Assembly (NCBI RefSeq): GCF_014358015.1
Contig: NZ_JACONV010000021.1
Coordinates: 1-64,000 of the forward strand
Reading direction: 5' to 3'
Length of the DNA stretch: 64,000 bases
Source of the DNA: Pseudomonas triticifolii
GTDB lineage: Bacteria; Pseudomonadota; Gammaproteobacteria; Pseudomonadales; Pseudomonadaceae
The translations under genes and the position numbers were made by a program. Shown piece after piece: positions 45,169 to 53,761 of this stretch. Each line of letters starts with the position of its first letter. Positions within the stretch are counted from its first letter, which is position 1. The notes under the pieces were generated by a model. It was not told the DNA's origin. It ran no database searches and worked only from the letters and a program-made list of their open reading frames with translations.

Positions 45169-46119
45169 ATGCAGCTGGTTAGAGGTCTTCACAACCTGCG
45201 TCCCCAGCATCGGGGTTGCGTCGCCACGATTGGCAATTTCGACGGTGTTCACCGCGGCCACCAGGCCATCCTGGCGCGCTTGCGTGAACGCGCTGTCGAG
45301 TTGGGTGTGCCCAGCTGCGTGGTCATCTTCGAACCCCAGCCGCGTGAGTTTTTCGCGCCTGAGACCGCTCCGGCGCGTCTGGCACGTCTGCGCGACAAGC
45401 TCGAACTGCTGAGCGCCGAAGGTGTGGACCGGGTCCTGTGCCTGTCCTTCAATCAGCGCCTGAGCAAGCTCAGTGCCGCCAGCTTCGTGGAAACCGTCCT
45501 GATCGACGGGCTGGGTATCCAGCACCTTGAGGTCGGCGATGATTTTCGTTTTGGCTGCGACCGGGTCGGCGATTTCGACTTCCTGCAGCAGGCTGGAACG
45601 GCGTGTGGATTTACGGTGGAAGCGGCGCAGACCGTAGAAATCGATGGCCTGCGGGTCAGCAGTACCAAGGTGCGTAAAGCCTTGGCTGCCGCGGATTTTG
45701 CCTTGGCCGAGCGCATGCTCGGTCGCCCGTTCCAGATTACCGGACGGGTCTTGCATGGCCAGAAGCTGGCGCGTCAGTTGGGTACGCCCACCGCCAATGT
45801 GCAACTCAAGCGTCGTCGCGTTCCGCTGCGCGGGGTTTACCTGGTCAGTGTGGACATTGATGGCAAGGCCTGGCCGGGCGTCGCCAATATAGGCGTGCGC
45901 CCGACTGTGGCGGGTGATGGCAGTGCCCACCTTGAGGTGCATCTTCTGGATTTTGCCGGCGACCTTTACGGCCGGCGTTTGACGGTGGCTTTCCACCACA
46001 AGCTGCGTGATGAGCAGCGTTTTGCCTCTCTGGAGGCGCTCAAGACGGCGATCAATGCGGACGTCGCCGCCGCCCGTGCCCATTGGCATGGTCAACCGCT
46101 AACCAAGAGCCTGAAATGA
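45169..46119 (+). CDS. ribF: Bifunctional riboflavin kinase / FAD synthetase
   Basis: RibF makes FMN from riboflavin and FAD from FMN. The 316-residue protein has the N-terminal adenylyltransferase motif GNFDGVHRGHQA and a C-terminal flavokinase domain with LGTPTANVQL. It starts MQLVRGLHNLRPQHRGC. An ATG at 45151 in the same frame is possible, but the shorter form matches the family. Its stop overlaps the ileS start (ATGA). Confidence 0.97.
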   Translation: MQLVRGLHNLRPQHRGCVATIGNFDGVHRGHQAILARLRERAVELGVPSCVVIFEPQPREFFAPETAPARLARLRDKLELLSAEGVDRVLCLSFNQRLSKLSAASFVETVLIDGLGIQHLEVGDDFRFGCDRVGDFDFLQQAGTACGFTVEAAQTVEIDGLRVSSTKVRKALAAADFALAERMLGRPFQITGRVLHGQKLARQLGTPTANVQLKRRRVPLRGVYLVSVDIDGKAWPGVANIGVRPTVAGDGSAHLEVHLLDFAGDLYGRRLTVAFHHKLRDEQRFASLEALKTAINADVAAARAHWHGQPLTKSLK

Positions 46120-48947
46120 CCGACTATAAAGCCACGCTAAACCTTCCGGACACCGCCTTCCCTATGAAGGCCGGCCTGCCCCAGCGCGAGCCGCAAACTC
46201 TGCAGCGCTGGGACAGCATTGGCCTGTACCAGAAGCTGCGCGAAATTGGCAAGGATCGTCCGAAGTTCGTCCTGCACGACGGCCCTCCGTACGCCAACGG
46301 CAATATTCACATCGGTCATGCCGTCAACAAGATTCTCAAGGACATGATTCTGCGTTCCAAGACCCTGGCGGGCTTCGATGCCCCGTACGTGCCGGGCTGG
46401 GACTGCCATGGTCTGCCGATCGAGCACAAGGTCGAAGTGACCCACGGCAAGAACCTGTCTGCCGATAAAACCCGTGAGCTGTGCCGTGCCTACGCGGCCG
46501 AGCAGATCGAAGGCCAGAAGTCCGAGTTCATCCGTCTGGGTGTGCTGGGTGACTGGAGCAATCCGTACCTGACCATGAACTTCTCCAACGAAGCCGGGGA
46601 AATCCGCGCGCTGGCCGAGATGGTCAAGGGCGGTTTCGTCTTCAAGGGCCTGAAGCCGGTCAACTGGTGTTTCGATTGCGGCTCTGCACTGGCCGAAGCT
46701 GAAGTCGAATATCAGGACAAGAAGTCCTCGACCATCGACGTCGCATTCCCGATCGTCGATGAAGCGAAACTGGCCGCTGCGTTCGGCCTGACGTCGCTGG
46801 ACAAGCCTGCGTCCATCGTCATCTGGACCACCACCCCGTGGACCATTCCGGCGAACCAGGCGCTGAACGTCCATCCTGAATTCAACTACGCGCTGGTCGA
46901 TGTCGGCGACAAGCTGCTGGTGCTGGCCGAAGAGCTGGTCGAGTCCTGCATGGCTCGCTACAAGCTGGAAGGCACGGTCATCGCGACCACCACCGGCCAG
47001 TCGCTGGAACTGATCAACTTCCGTCACCCGTTCTACGACCGCCTGTCGCCGATCTACCTGGCTGACTACGTCGAGCTGGGCGCTGGCACCGGTATCGTTC
47101 ACTGCTCGCCTGCCTATGGCGTGGATGACTTCAACATCTGCAAGGCCTACGGCATCAGCAACGACGACATCATCAGTCCAGTGCAGAGCAACGGCGTGTA
47201 TGTCGAATCGCTGGAATTCTTCGGTGGCCAGTTCATCTTCAAGGCCAACCAGAACATCATCGACAAGCTGGCCGAAGTCGGCAGCCTGATGGACACCGAA
47301 ACCATCAGCCACAGCTACATGCACTGCTGGCGTCACAAGTCGCCGCTGATCTACCGCGCCACTGCGCAGTGGTTCGTCGGCATGGACAAGCAGCCCGCCA
47401 CTGGCGATACGCTGCGTGAGCGTGCGGTCAAGGCCATCGAAGACACCGAGTTCGTTCCGGCCTGGGGCCAGGCGCGCCTGCACTCGATGATCGCCAACCG
47501 TCCTGACTGGTGCATCTCGCGCCAGCGCAACTGGGGCGTGCCGATTCCGTTCTTCCTGCACAAGGAAAGCGGCGAGCTGCATCCACGTACCGTCGAGCTG
47601 ATGGAGGAAGTGGCTCAGCGCGTCGAGAAAGAAGGCATCGAGGCGTGGTTCAAGCTGGACGCCAGCGAGTTGCTGGGTGACGAAGCAGCCAAGTACGACA
47701 AGATCTCCGACACACTGGATGTCTGGTTCGACTCAGGCACTACGCACTGGCACGTGCTGCGCGGCTCGCACCCGATGGGTCACGAAAGCGGCCCGCGTGC
47801 CGACCTGTACCTGGAAGGCTCCGACCAGCATCGTGGCTGGTTCCACTCGTCGCTGCTGACCGGTTGCGCCATCGACAACCATGCGCCGTATCGTGAGCTG
47901 CTGACCCACGGCTTTGTGGTCGACGAGAACGGTCGCAAGATGTCCAAGTCGCTGAACAACGTGGTTGCCCCGCAAAAGGTCAACGACTCGCTGGGCGCTG
48001 ACATCATGCGTCTTTGGGTTTCGGCTACCGACTATTCGGGCGAGATGGCGGTGTCGGACCAGATCCTGCAGCGTAGCGCCGATGCCTATCGTCGTATCCG
48101 CAACACGGCTCGCTTCCTGCTCTCCAACCTGTCTGGCTTCAACCCGGCGACCGACATTTTGCCGGCCGAAGAAATGCTCGCGCTGGACCGCTGGGCGGTG
48201 GACCGCACCTTGCTGCTGCAGCGTGAGTTGCAAGAGCACTACGGCGAATACCGTTTCTGGAACGTGTACTCCAAGGTCCACAACTTCTGCGTGCAGGAGC
48301 TGGGCGGTTTCTACCTCGACATCATCAAGGACCGTCAGTACACCACGGCGGCGAACAGCACGGCACGCCGTTCATGCCAGACCGCGCTGTTCCACATCTC
48401 CGAAGCGCTGGTGCGCTGGATCGCGCCGATCCTGGCCTTTACCGCCGACGAGTTGTGGCAGTTCCTGCCGGGCGAGCGCAACGAATCCGTGATGCTCAAC
48501 ACCTGGTACGAAGGCCTGACCGAGATGCCGGCCGAGTTCGAAATGGACCGCGCCTATTGGGAGCGGATCATGGCGGTGAAGACGTCGGTCAACAAGGAAA
48601 TGGAAAACCTGCGTGCTGCCAAGGCCATCGGCGGCAACCTGCAGGCTGAAGTGACCCTGTACGCCGAAGACTCGCTGGTGGCGGACCTGTCGAAGCTGAG
48701 CAACGAGCTGCGTTTCGTGTTGATCACCTCCACCGCCAGCGTTGCGCCTCTGGCAGCGGCCCCGGCTGATGCAGTAGTGACCGAAGTCGCCGGTCTGAAG
48801 CTCAAAGTGGTCAAGTCCGGTCACGCCAAATGCGCGCGTTGCTGGCATCACCGTGAGGACGTGGGCGTGAACCCTGAGCATCCTGAGATCTGCGGTCGCT
48901 GTGTGGACAACATCAGCGGTGCGGGCGAGGTGCGTCACTATGCGTGA
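46116..48947 (+). CDS. ileS: Isoleucyl-tRNA synthetase
   Basis: IleS charges tRNA-Ile. The 943-residue class I synthetase shows the HIGH motif in NGNIHIGHAVNK, the KMSKS motif in GRKMSKSLNN, the CP1 editing domain between them (TTTPWTIPANQAL), and a C-terminal zinc finger (CARCWHH and CGRC). The presence of the C-terminal zinc finger and overall length mark it as the standard bacterial type. It overlaps ribF by 4 bp and lspA by 8 bp. Confidence 0.98.
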   Translation: MTDYKATLNLPDTAFPMKAGLPQREPQTLQRWDSIGLYQKLREIGKDRPKFVLHDGPPYANGNIHIGHAVNKILKDMILRSKTLAGFDAPYVPGWDCHGLPIEHKVEVTHGKNLSADKTRELCRAYAAEQIEGQKSEFIRLGVLGDWSNPYLTMNFSNEAGEIRALAEMVKGGFVFKGLKPVNWCFDCGSALAEAEVEYQDKKSSTIDVAFPIVDEAKLAAAFGLTSLDKPASIVIWTTTPWTIPANQALNVHPEFNYALVDVGDKLLVLAEELVESCMARYKLEGTVIATTTGQSLELINFRHPFYDRLSPIYLADYVELGAGTGIVHCSPAYGVDDFNICKAYGISNDDIISPVQSNGVYVESLEFFGGQFIFKANQNIIDKLAEVGSLMDTETISHSYMHCWRHKSPLIYRATAQWFVGMDKQPATGDTLRERAVKAIEDTEFVPAWGQARLHSMIANRPDWCISRQRNWGVPIPFFLHKESGELHPRTVELMEEVAQRVEKEGIEAWFKLDASELLGDEAAKYDKISDTLDVWFDSGTTHWHVLRGSHPMGHESGPRADLYLEGSDQHRGWFHSSLLTGCAIDNHAPYRELLTHGFVVDENGRKMSKSLNNVVAPQKVNDSLGADIMRLWVSATDYSGEMAVSDQILQRSADAYRRIRNTARFLLSNLSGFNPATDILPAEEMLALDRWAVDRTLLLQRELQEHYGEYRFWNVYSKVHNFCVQELGGFYLDIIKDRQYTTAANSTARRSCQTALFHISEALVRWIAPILAFTADELWQFLPGERNESVMLNTWYEGLTEMPAEFEMDRAYWERIMAVKTSVNKEMENLRAAKAIGGNLQAEVTLYAEDSLVADLSKLSNELRFVLITSTASVAPLAAAPADAVVTEVAGLKLKVVKSGHAKCARCWHHREDVGVNPEHPEICGRCVDNISGAGEVRHYA

Positions 48948-49455
48948 TTCTGCTCCAGGCCGTTTTGGCCGCCTGAGCTGCTTGTGGTTGAGCGTGCTGG
49001 TTCTGGTCATCGACCAGGCCAGCAAGTTCTACTTCGAGAACCGCCTGGGCCTGTACGAACAGATTGTGGTGATTCCTGACTATTTCAGCTGGATGCTGGC
49101 GTACAACACCGGTGCTGCGTTCAGCTTCCTGGCTGACGGTGCTGGCTGGCAGCGCTGGTTGTTTGCCCTGATCGCCATCGTGGTCAGCGCCGTGCTGGTG
49201 GTCTGGCTCAAGCGTCTGGGGCGCGACGACACCTGGCTGGCCATCGCGCTGGCGCTGGTACTGGGCGGCGCGCTGGGTAACCTTTACGACCGTATCGTGC
49301 TGGGCCACGTGATCGACTTCATTCTGGTCCACTGGCAGAATCGCTGGCATTTCCCGGCGTTCAATGTGGCCGACAGCGGTATTACCGTGGGTGCGATCAT
49401 GCTGGCGCTGGACATGTTCAAAAGCAAGAAAACCGGAGAGCCTGCCCATGACTGA
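48940..49455 (+). CDS. lspA: Prolipoprotein signal peptidase II
   Basis: LspA cleaves lipoprotein signal peptides in the inner membrane; BamD in this window is a client. The 171-residue protein has four helices and the two catalytic-aspartate motifs, GNLYDRIVLGHVIDF and FNVADSGITVGA. The VIDQASKFYFE segment is also conserved. Its ATG lies inside the end of ileS (8 bp overlap) and its end overlaps fkpB by 8 bp, implying coupled translation. Confidence 0.96.
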   Translation: MRDSAPGRFGRLSCLWLSVLVLVIDQASKFYFENRLGLYEQIVVIPDYFSWMLAYNTGAAFSFLADGAGWQRWLFALIAIVVSAVLVVWLKRLGRDDTWLAIALALVLGGALGNLYDRIVLGHVIDFILVHWQNRWHFPAFNVADSGITVGAIMLALDMFKSKKTGEPAHD

Positions 49456-49924
49456 ACAGTCTTCGATTCAAGGTTCGTCCGACGAGCTGCGCATCGGCCA
49501 GAATACGCAGGTCACACTGCATTTTGCCCTGCGTCTGGAAAACGGTGACACCGTCGACAGCACCTTCGACAAAGCACCCGCCACGTTCAAGGTCGGTGAC
49601 GGCAACCTGCTGCCAGGTTTTGAAGCCGCCATTTTCGGTTTTAAGGCAGGCGACCGGAAGACCGTGCAGATTCTGCCGGAAAACGCCTTTGGTCAGCCCA
49701 ACCCACAAAACGTGCAGATCATGCCACGCTCGCAGTTTGCGGGAATGGAACTGTCTGAAGGGTTGCTGGTGATCTTCAATGACGCAGCGAACACTGAGCT
49801 GCCCGGCGTGGTGAAAGTATTCGATGATGAGCAGGTCACCATCGACTTCAATCATCCGCTGGCAGGCAAAACGCTGAGCTTTGAAGTGCAAATCTTCGAA
49901 GTGAAGGCGATTCTGGCGTCCTGA
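49448..49924 (+). CDS. fkpB: FKBP-type peptidyl-prolyl isomerase FkpB (SlpA)
   Basis: FkpB is a SlyD-like isomerase and chaperone of 158 residues. The FKBP half-domains (TLHFALRLENGDTVDSTFD and GFEAAIFGFKAGDRKTVQIL) flank the inserted chaperone flap (PENAFGQPNPQNVQIMPRSQ). The C-terminal histidine-rich tail of SlyD is absent, which supports FkpB. It sits between lspA and ispH as in E. coli. A hairpin without T tract (agcccggc/gccgggct, 49936-49955) separates it from ispH. Confidence 0.95.
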   Translation: MTEQSSIQGSSDELRIGQNTQVTLHFALRLENGDTVDSTFDKAPATFKVGDGNLLPGFEAAIFGFKAGDRKTVQILPENAFGQPNPQNVQIMPRSQFAGMELSEGLLVIFNDAANTELPGVVKVFDDEQVTIDFNHPLAGKTLSFEVQIFEVKAILAS

Positions 49925-49935
49925 TCCCGATATCG

Positions 49936-49955
49936 AGCCCGGCTTTGGCCGGGCT
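49936..49955 (+). terminator. Hairpin between fkpB and ispH
   Basis: A perfect 8-bp stem, agcccggc/gccgggct, with a TTTG loop is followed by gcttcg rather than a T run. It may only attenuate transcription into ispH. Confidence 0.45.
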
Positions 49956-49982
49956 GCTTCGCACGTAACCATGAGGCACAGC

Positions 49983-50930
49983 ATGCAAATCAAACTCGCC
50001 AACCCCCGCGGCTTTTGCGCAGGTGTGGATCGCGCGATCGAAATCGTCAATCGCGCTCTGGAAGTGTTTGGTCCGCCAATCTATGTGCGCCATGAAGTGG
50101 TTCATAACAAATTCGTCGTCGAAGACCTTCGCTCGCGTGGCGCGATCTTCGTCGAAGAGCTGGAGCAGGTACCGGACGACGTCATCGTCATCTTCAGTGC
50201 CCACGGTGTTTCCCAGGCAGTGCGTACTGAAGCCGCCAGCCGTGGCCTGAAGGTATTCGATGCCACTTGCCCGCTGGTGACCAAGGTCCACATCGAAGTC
50301 GCCCGCTACAGCCGTGATGGTCGCGAATGCATTCTGATCGGCCACGAAGGCCATCCGGAAGTCGAAGGCACCATGGGGCAGTACGATGCCGCCAATGGCG
50401 GGGCGATTTATCTGGTCGAGGATGAAGCCGACGTTGCAAGCCTGCAGGTGCGCAACCCGGATTCGCTGGCGTTCGTGACCCAGACTACGTTGTCGATGGA
50501 TGACACCAGTCGCGTCATCGATGCATTGCGTCAGAAATTCCCGGCCATCGGCGGACCGCGCAAGGATGACATCTGCTATGCCACTCAAAACCGTCAGGAT
50601 GCGGTCAAGCAACTGGCCGATGAATGCGACGTAGTGCTGGTGGTCGGCAGCCCGAACAGCTCCAACTCCAACCGTCTGCGTGAGCTGGCCGAGCGCATGG
50701 CCACACCTGCCTATCTCATCGACGGTGCCGAAGACATGCAGCGCAGCTGGTTCGACGGCGTCGAGCGCATCGGCATCACCGCAGGTGCTTCGGCACCGGA
50801 AGTGCTGGTACGGGGTGTGATCCGGCAGTTGCAGGCATGGGGCGCAACCGGAGCCGATGAGCTGGCGGGTCGTGAAGAGAACATTACGTTCTCGATGCCC
50901 AAAGAGTTGCGGGTCAAATCGCTGCTCTGA
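49983..50930 (+). CDS. ispH: 4-hydroxy-3-methylbut-2-enyl diphosphate reductase
   Basis: IspH is the last enzyme of the MEP isoprenoid pathway and uses a 4Fe-4S cluster. The 315-residue protein has the cluster cysteines in NPRGFCAGVDRA (Cys12), DATCPLVTKVH, and a third downstream. Substrate-binding motifs HEVVHN, GHEGHPEVEGT, TQTTLS and GSPNSSNSNRL are also present. ATG 49983 gives the canonical start MQIKLANPRGFC. Confidence 0.97.
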   Translation: MQIKLANPRGFCAGVDRAIEIVNRALEVFGPPIYVRHEVVHNKFVVEDLRSRGAIFVEELEQVPDDVIVIFSAHGVSQAVRTEAASRGLKVFDATCPLVTKVHIEVARYSRDGRECILIGHEGHPEVEGTMGQYDAANGGAIYLVEDEADVASLQVRNPDSLAFVTQTTLSMDDTSRVIDALRQKFPAIGGPRKDDICYATQNRQDAVKQLADECDVVLVVGSPNSSNSNRLRELAERMATPAYLIDGAEDMQRSWFDGVERIGITAGASAPEVLVRGVIRQLQAWGATGADELAGREENITFSMPKELRVKSLL

Positions 50931-50936
50931 GGTTGC

Positions 50937-51437
50937 TCAGCCGCACAGCGGCGCTTCAGCTTTCGTATCCTCGATTCTGACCCGGCCGGTTCTGGCCACT
51001 ATCACGCGATAGTGACTGACCGGCTGATCCCTGATACACACGTGTATTGTCCCGTTGGCCGCGTTACGCAGGCCGCCCAGCCCGGTAAATGTCAGGTGTT
51101 CAGCCACTTTTGTATTGCCGACGATTCGGGTGTTTGCCGACCTCGCACGCTCGATGAGCAGCACGTCCTGATCGTCAGGGCCCCTGCCGTCTGCGTCGAG
51201 AATCATCCGCCAGCCGTTGCTCCAGTCGTTCTCGATAGCGTGAATCGTCACCCATTGGTTATGCGTGATGGCCGCCACCCTTGCCGACCGGATGCCGCTA
51301 GCCAGTTCCTGGGCCGCAACGAGCCTGCGGTGATCATCCACCAACTCTGTCACAGAGGGCATCGCGATATTGGCCAGAATCGCCACCAGGGCGACGACCA
51401 CCAACAATTCAACGAGCGTGAATCCTGCCTGCTTCAT
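50937..51437 (-). CDS. fimT: FimT-like minor pseudopilin, inverted relative to the pilin operon
   Basis: The 166-residue protein has a class III pilin leader and N-terminal helix (GFTLVELLVVVALVAILANI, with Glu5) and a GspH/FimT domain. Its tail reads RTGRVRIEDTKAEAPLCG. This GRxR-type motif is reported to bind DNA in FimT proteins involved in natural transformation. It lies tail-to-tail with ispH and head-to-head with fimU. In P. aeruginosa fimT and fimU point the same way. ATG 51437 is preferred over a longer frame to 51494. Confidence 0.82.
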   Translation of the reverse strand: MKQAGFTLVELLVVVALVAILANIAMPSVTELVDDHRRLVAAQELASGIRSARVAAITHNQWVTIHAIENDWSNGWRMILDADGRGPDDQDVLLIERARSANTRIVGNTKVAEHLTFTGLGGLRNAANGTIHVCIRDQPVSHYRVIVARTGRVRIEDTKAEAPLCG

Positions 51438-51477
51438 TTGTTTTCCTTCCCTGGAAAGGCTGTTACAAAAGCGTGCG

Positions 51478-51546
51478 GGCGTTCGTCGTCGCAAAACAAC
51501 CGTACGTCCCGCTATAGATTTCCCGACGGCATTGCTGCCTTATAGT
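51478..51546 (+). promoter_or_regulatory. Candidate fimU promoter with AlgR-like boxes
   Basis: Two sites resemble the AlgR box accgttcgtc: ggcgttcgtc at 51478-51487 (8 of 10) and accgtacgtc at 51499-51508 (9 of 10). A -10-like TATAGT at 51541-51546 has only a weak -35. AlgR is known to activate the fimU operon in P. aeruginosa. The assignment here is by pattern only. Confidence 0.45.
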
Positions 51547-51568
51547 CGTAACGTCTAGGAGACACTCA

Positions 51569-52030
51569 ATGCGTCATAGAGCCAAGGGATTCAGTCTTGT
51601 TGAATTGTTAGTCGCTGTGTCCCTCGTGGGCATTCTGGCGGCTATCGCTATCCCCAATTTCAGCAGCACCTTGCAGAGCAACAAAGCCGACACCGAGCTC
51701 AATGATTTGCAGCGGGCGCTCAACTATGCGCGGCTTGAGGCGATAAACAGGGGTGTGACCATAAGAATCGCTCCGACTGCAGGAAATGCATGGAATACCG
51801 AACTGCAGGTGTATCCGGCCTCCGATGCGAACAATGTCCTGCGCAAGGTCGCACCCATGAGCAGCGGCGGCACCCTTGTGGCCGCCAACGTCAATGCAAT
51901 GGATTTCAATAACCTGGGCGGTCTCATCGCGCCCGGCAATGCTGTGGCGATGACCTACACCCGAGGCTCGATCATCAGAACCATGAATATCTGTCTGACC
52001 GGCCGGATCGTGCTCGGTGGAAGTTGCTGA
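51569..52030 (+). CDS. fimU: Type IV pilus minor pilin FimU
   Basis: FimU links the pilus-tip minor pilin complex to the PilA shaft. The 153-residue prepilin has a short leader cut before Phe (KG^FSLVELLVAVSLVGILAA) and a GspH-type domain ending in LTGRIVLGGSC. It lacks the GRxR DNA-binding tail of the adjacent FimT. AGGAGA precedes the ATG. It is the first gene of fimU-pilV-pilW-pilX-pilY1-pilE, and its stop overlaps the pilV start by 1 base. Confidence 0.88.
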   Translation: MRHRAKGFSLVELLVAVSLVGILAAIAIPNFSSTLQSNKADTELNDLQRALNYARLEAINRGVTIRIAPTAGNAWNTELQVYPASDANNVLRKVAPMSSGGTLVAANVNAMDFNNLGGLIAPGNAVAMTYTRGSIIRTMNICLTGRIVLGGSC

Positions 52031-52545
52031 TGCCTAGAACAAACCGACATCGCCAGAATGGCATGACCCTGATCGAAGTGCTGGTGTCGGTGTTGATCCT
52101 CGCCATCGGTTTGCTGGGAGCCGCTGCCATTCAGCTCAACGCGTTGAAGTACACCGACAGCGCTACGCTGCGCAGTCAGGCCAGTTTTATCGCGTACGAC
52201 ATGATGGACCGGATTCGTGCGAACGTGGACGGCAATGCCTCTGACAATGGCACGACCAATGTCCTGGCGACCTACGCGCTGGCCAATCTGGCCGCTGCCC
52301 CTGTCGCCAACCTTAACGTCGCCCGCGATCAGGACCTGGCGGACTTCAGAACCAACATTACGGCGTTCGCCGGCACCTCAGGGACCGGAATCATCAACGT
52401 CAGTAGAGCGCCGGAGGTGACCATTACCATAGGCTGGGATGACACACGTGCTGCGGTGGCGAGCGACAAGGCCACCGGACCTGCCACGGCGACCGTGTCC
52501 ACGCAGACCTTTACCCTGACTTCACGCATTGGGGTCAACCCATGA
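52030..52545 (+). CDS. pilV: Type IV pilus minor pilin PilV
   Basis: PilV is a minor pilin of the tip-priming complex, 171 residues. The leader is MPRTNRHRQNG, cut before MTLIEVLVSVLILAIGLLGA (Glu5 present). The helix is followed by ALKYTDSATLRSQASFIAYD, the PilV-family continuation. Translation starts within the fimU stop (TGATG) and ends in a 4-bp overlap with pilW. Confidence 0.9.
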   Translation: MPRTNRHRQNGMTLIEVLVSVLILAIGLLGAAAIQLNALKYTDSATLRSQASFIAYDMMDRIRANVDGNASDNGTTNVLATYALANLAAAPVANLNVARDQDLADFRTNITAFAGTSGTGIINVSRAPEVTITIGWDDTRAAVASDKATGPATATVSTQTFTLTSRIGVNP

Positions 52546-53246
52546 GGCGATCGAGCAAAGGTTTTGGCCTGATCGAAATCATGGTGGCGGTGGTGCTCGG
52601 GCTGGTCGTGACGCTGGGCATCATCCAGATATTCACGGCCGCCAGAGCGACGTATCAGAGCCAGAACGCGGCGGCGAGCATGCAGGAAGATGCCCGGTTC
52701 GTACTGAGCAAACTGGTGCAGGAAATCCGTATGGCGGGCACCTACGGGTGCCTGAGCTTCAATAATTACGCTCCGGTAGCGCCGGCCATTGCCTGGCCTG
52801 TGGCGCTCGATAATCCCGTCCTGTGGGACAACGCCAACAACACCCTCACCCTGGTGACCACCGATGTGGGTTTCACCGGCGGTGCGCCCACCTGGACCAT
52901 CATTTCGGACTGCAGGACCAACACCCAGCTGTACGCAGGTACAAGGGCGCCGCTGGCGGGGGAAACGGCGTTCCCACTGCGCCAGTTGGTCTACACCCTC
53001 AATGGTACGGACCTGACGATAAGGTTCGGTGCGGGAGGCAATGCACAGCCGTTGCTGCAGAACGTCAGCCGCTTTGTAGTGACCTTTGGTATGGCGGGAG
53101 ATCCCATGTCCTACACCCCGACCATCAACGTCGCCAATGCCGCCGATATACGCAGTATTCGTATCGAATTGACCCTGCAAGACCCGAACAATCGGGTAAG
53201 GGAGCAGCGCTACAGCGTTGTCGCCCATGTGCGTAACCGCTTTTGA
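52542..53246 (+). CDS. pilW: Type IV pilus minor pilin PilW
   Basis: PilW is a larger minor pilin (234 residues) that joins PilV and PilX at the tip. The leader ends KG and the mature start is FGLIEIMVAVVLGLVVTLGI with Glu5. The continuation SMQEDARFVLSKLVQEIRMAG is typical of PilW. It overlaps pilV by 4 bp and is followed 11 bp later by pilX. Confidence 0.9.
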   Translation: MRRSSKGFGLIEIMVAVVLGLVVTLGIIQIFTAARATYQSQNAAASMQEDARFVLSKLVQEIRMAGTYGCLSFNNYAPVAPAIAWPVALDNPVLWDNANNTLTLVTTDVGFTGGAPTWTIISDCRTNTQLYAGTRAPLAGETAFPLRQLVYTLNGTDLTIRFGAGGNAQPLLQNVSRFVVTFGMAGDPMSYTPTINVANAADIRSIRIELTLQDPNNRVREQRYSVVAHVRNRF

Positions 53247-53257
53247 ACGGGCCTGGC

Positions 53258-53761
53258 ATGATCAAGACCGCACGATTCACACGGATGAAAACCTTTCCCG
53301 CCCACCAGCGGGGCATGGTGTTACTGGTCAGTCTGGTGTTCCTCTTGTTGCTCACACTGCTGGGTATTTCTTCCATGCAGAATGCGACCCTGCAGGAAAA
53401 AATGGCGGGCAGCGTGACGGTGCGTAATCTCTCGTTTCAAAAGTCTGAGGCTGTACTGAGGCTGGGGGAAGCTGCGATAGCCAACCTTGCCGTGGCCCCC
53501 TGCACCAGCCCTGCTACGTGCGCGCCTCCGGTCGAATCCACTGTCTTGACAGCTGCGGGACGCAATGCCGCTTCAGGGGTGACCTGGATTGCAGACGGTG
53601 GGGGGTTTTATGGTGTTCAGAATCTGGGCAATCCGTCTGCTGCGCTCTTTAAGTGCCAGACGTTGAATCCGAGTCTGGTCACGCTGTATCGGGTCACGGC
53701 CGTTTCCATTCAGGGGCCAACGCGAACTGTTCTGGAGAGTATTTATGCCACGAATTGCTAA
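53258..53761 (+). CDS. pilX: Type IV pilus minor pilin PilX
   Basis: PilX is the GspK-like minor pilin that caps the tip with PilY1. The 167-residue protein has the leader ending QRG, then MVLLVSLVFLLLLTLLGISS. The conserved Glu5 is replaced by a hydrophobic residue, as expected for PilX. SSMQNATLQEKMAGS follows, typical of the family. ATG 53258 is chosen; the frame is open from 53243. Its end overlaps pilY1 by 17 bp. Confidence 0.88.
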   Translation: MIKTARFTRMKTFPAHQRGMVLLVSLVFLLLLTLLGISSMQNATLQEKMAGSVTVRNLSFQKSEAVLRLGEAAIANLAVAPCTSPATCAPPVESTVLTAAGRNAASGVTWIADGGGFYGVQNLGNPSAALFKCQTLNPSLVTLYRVTAVSIQGPTRTVLESIYATNC

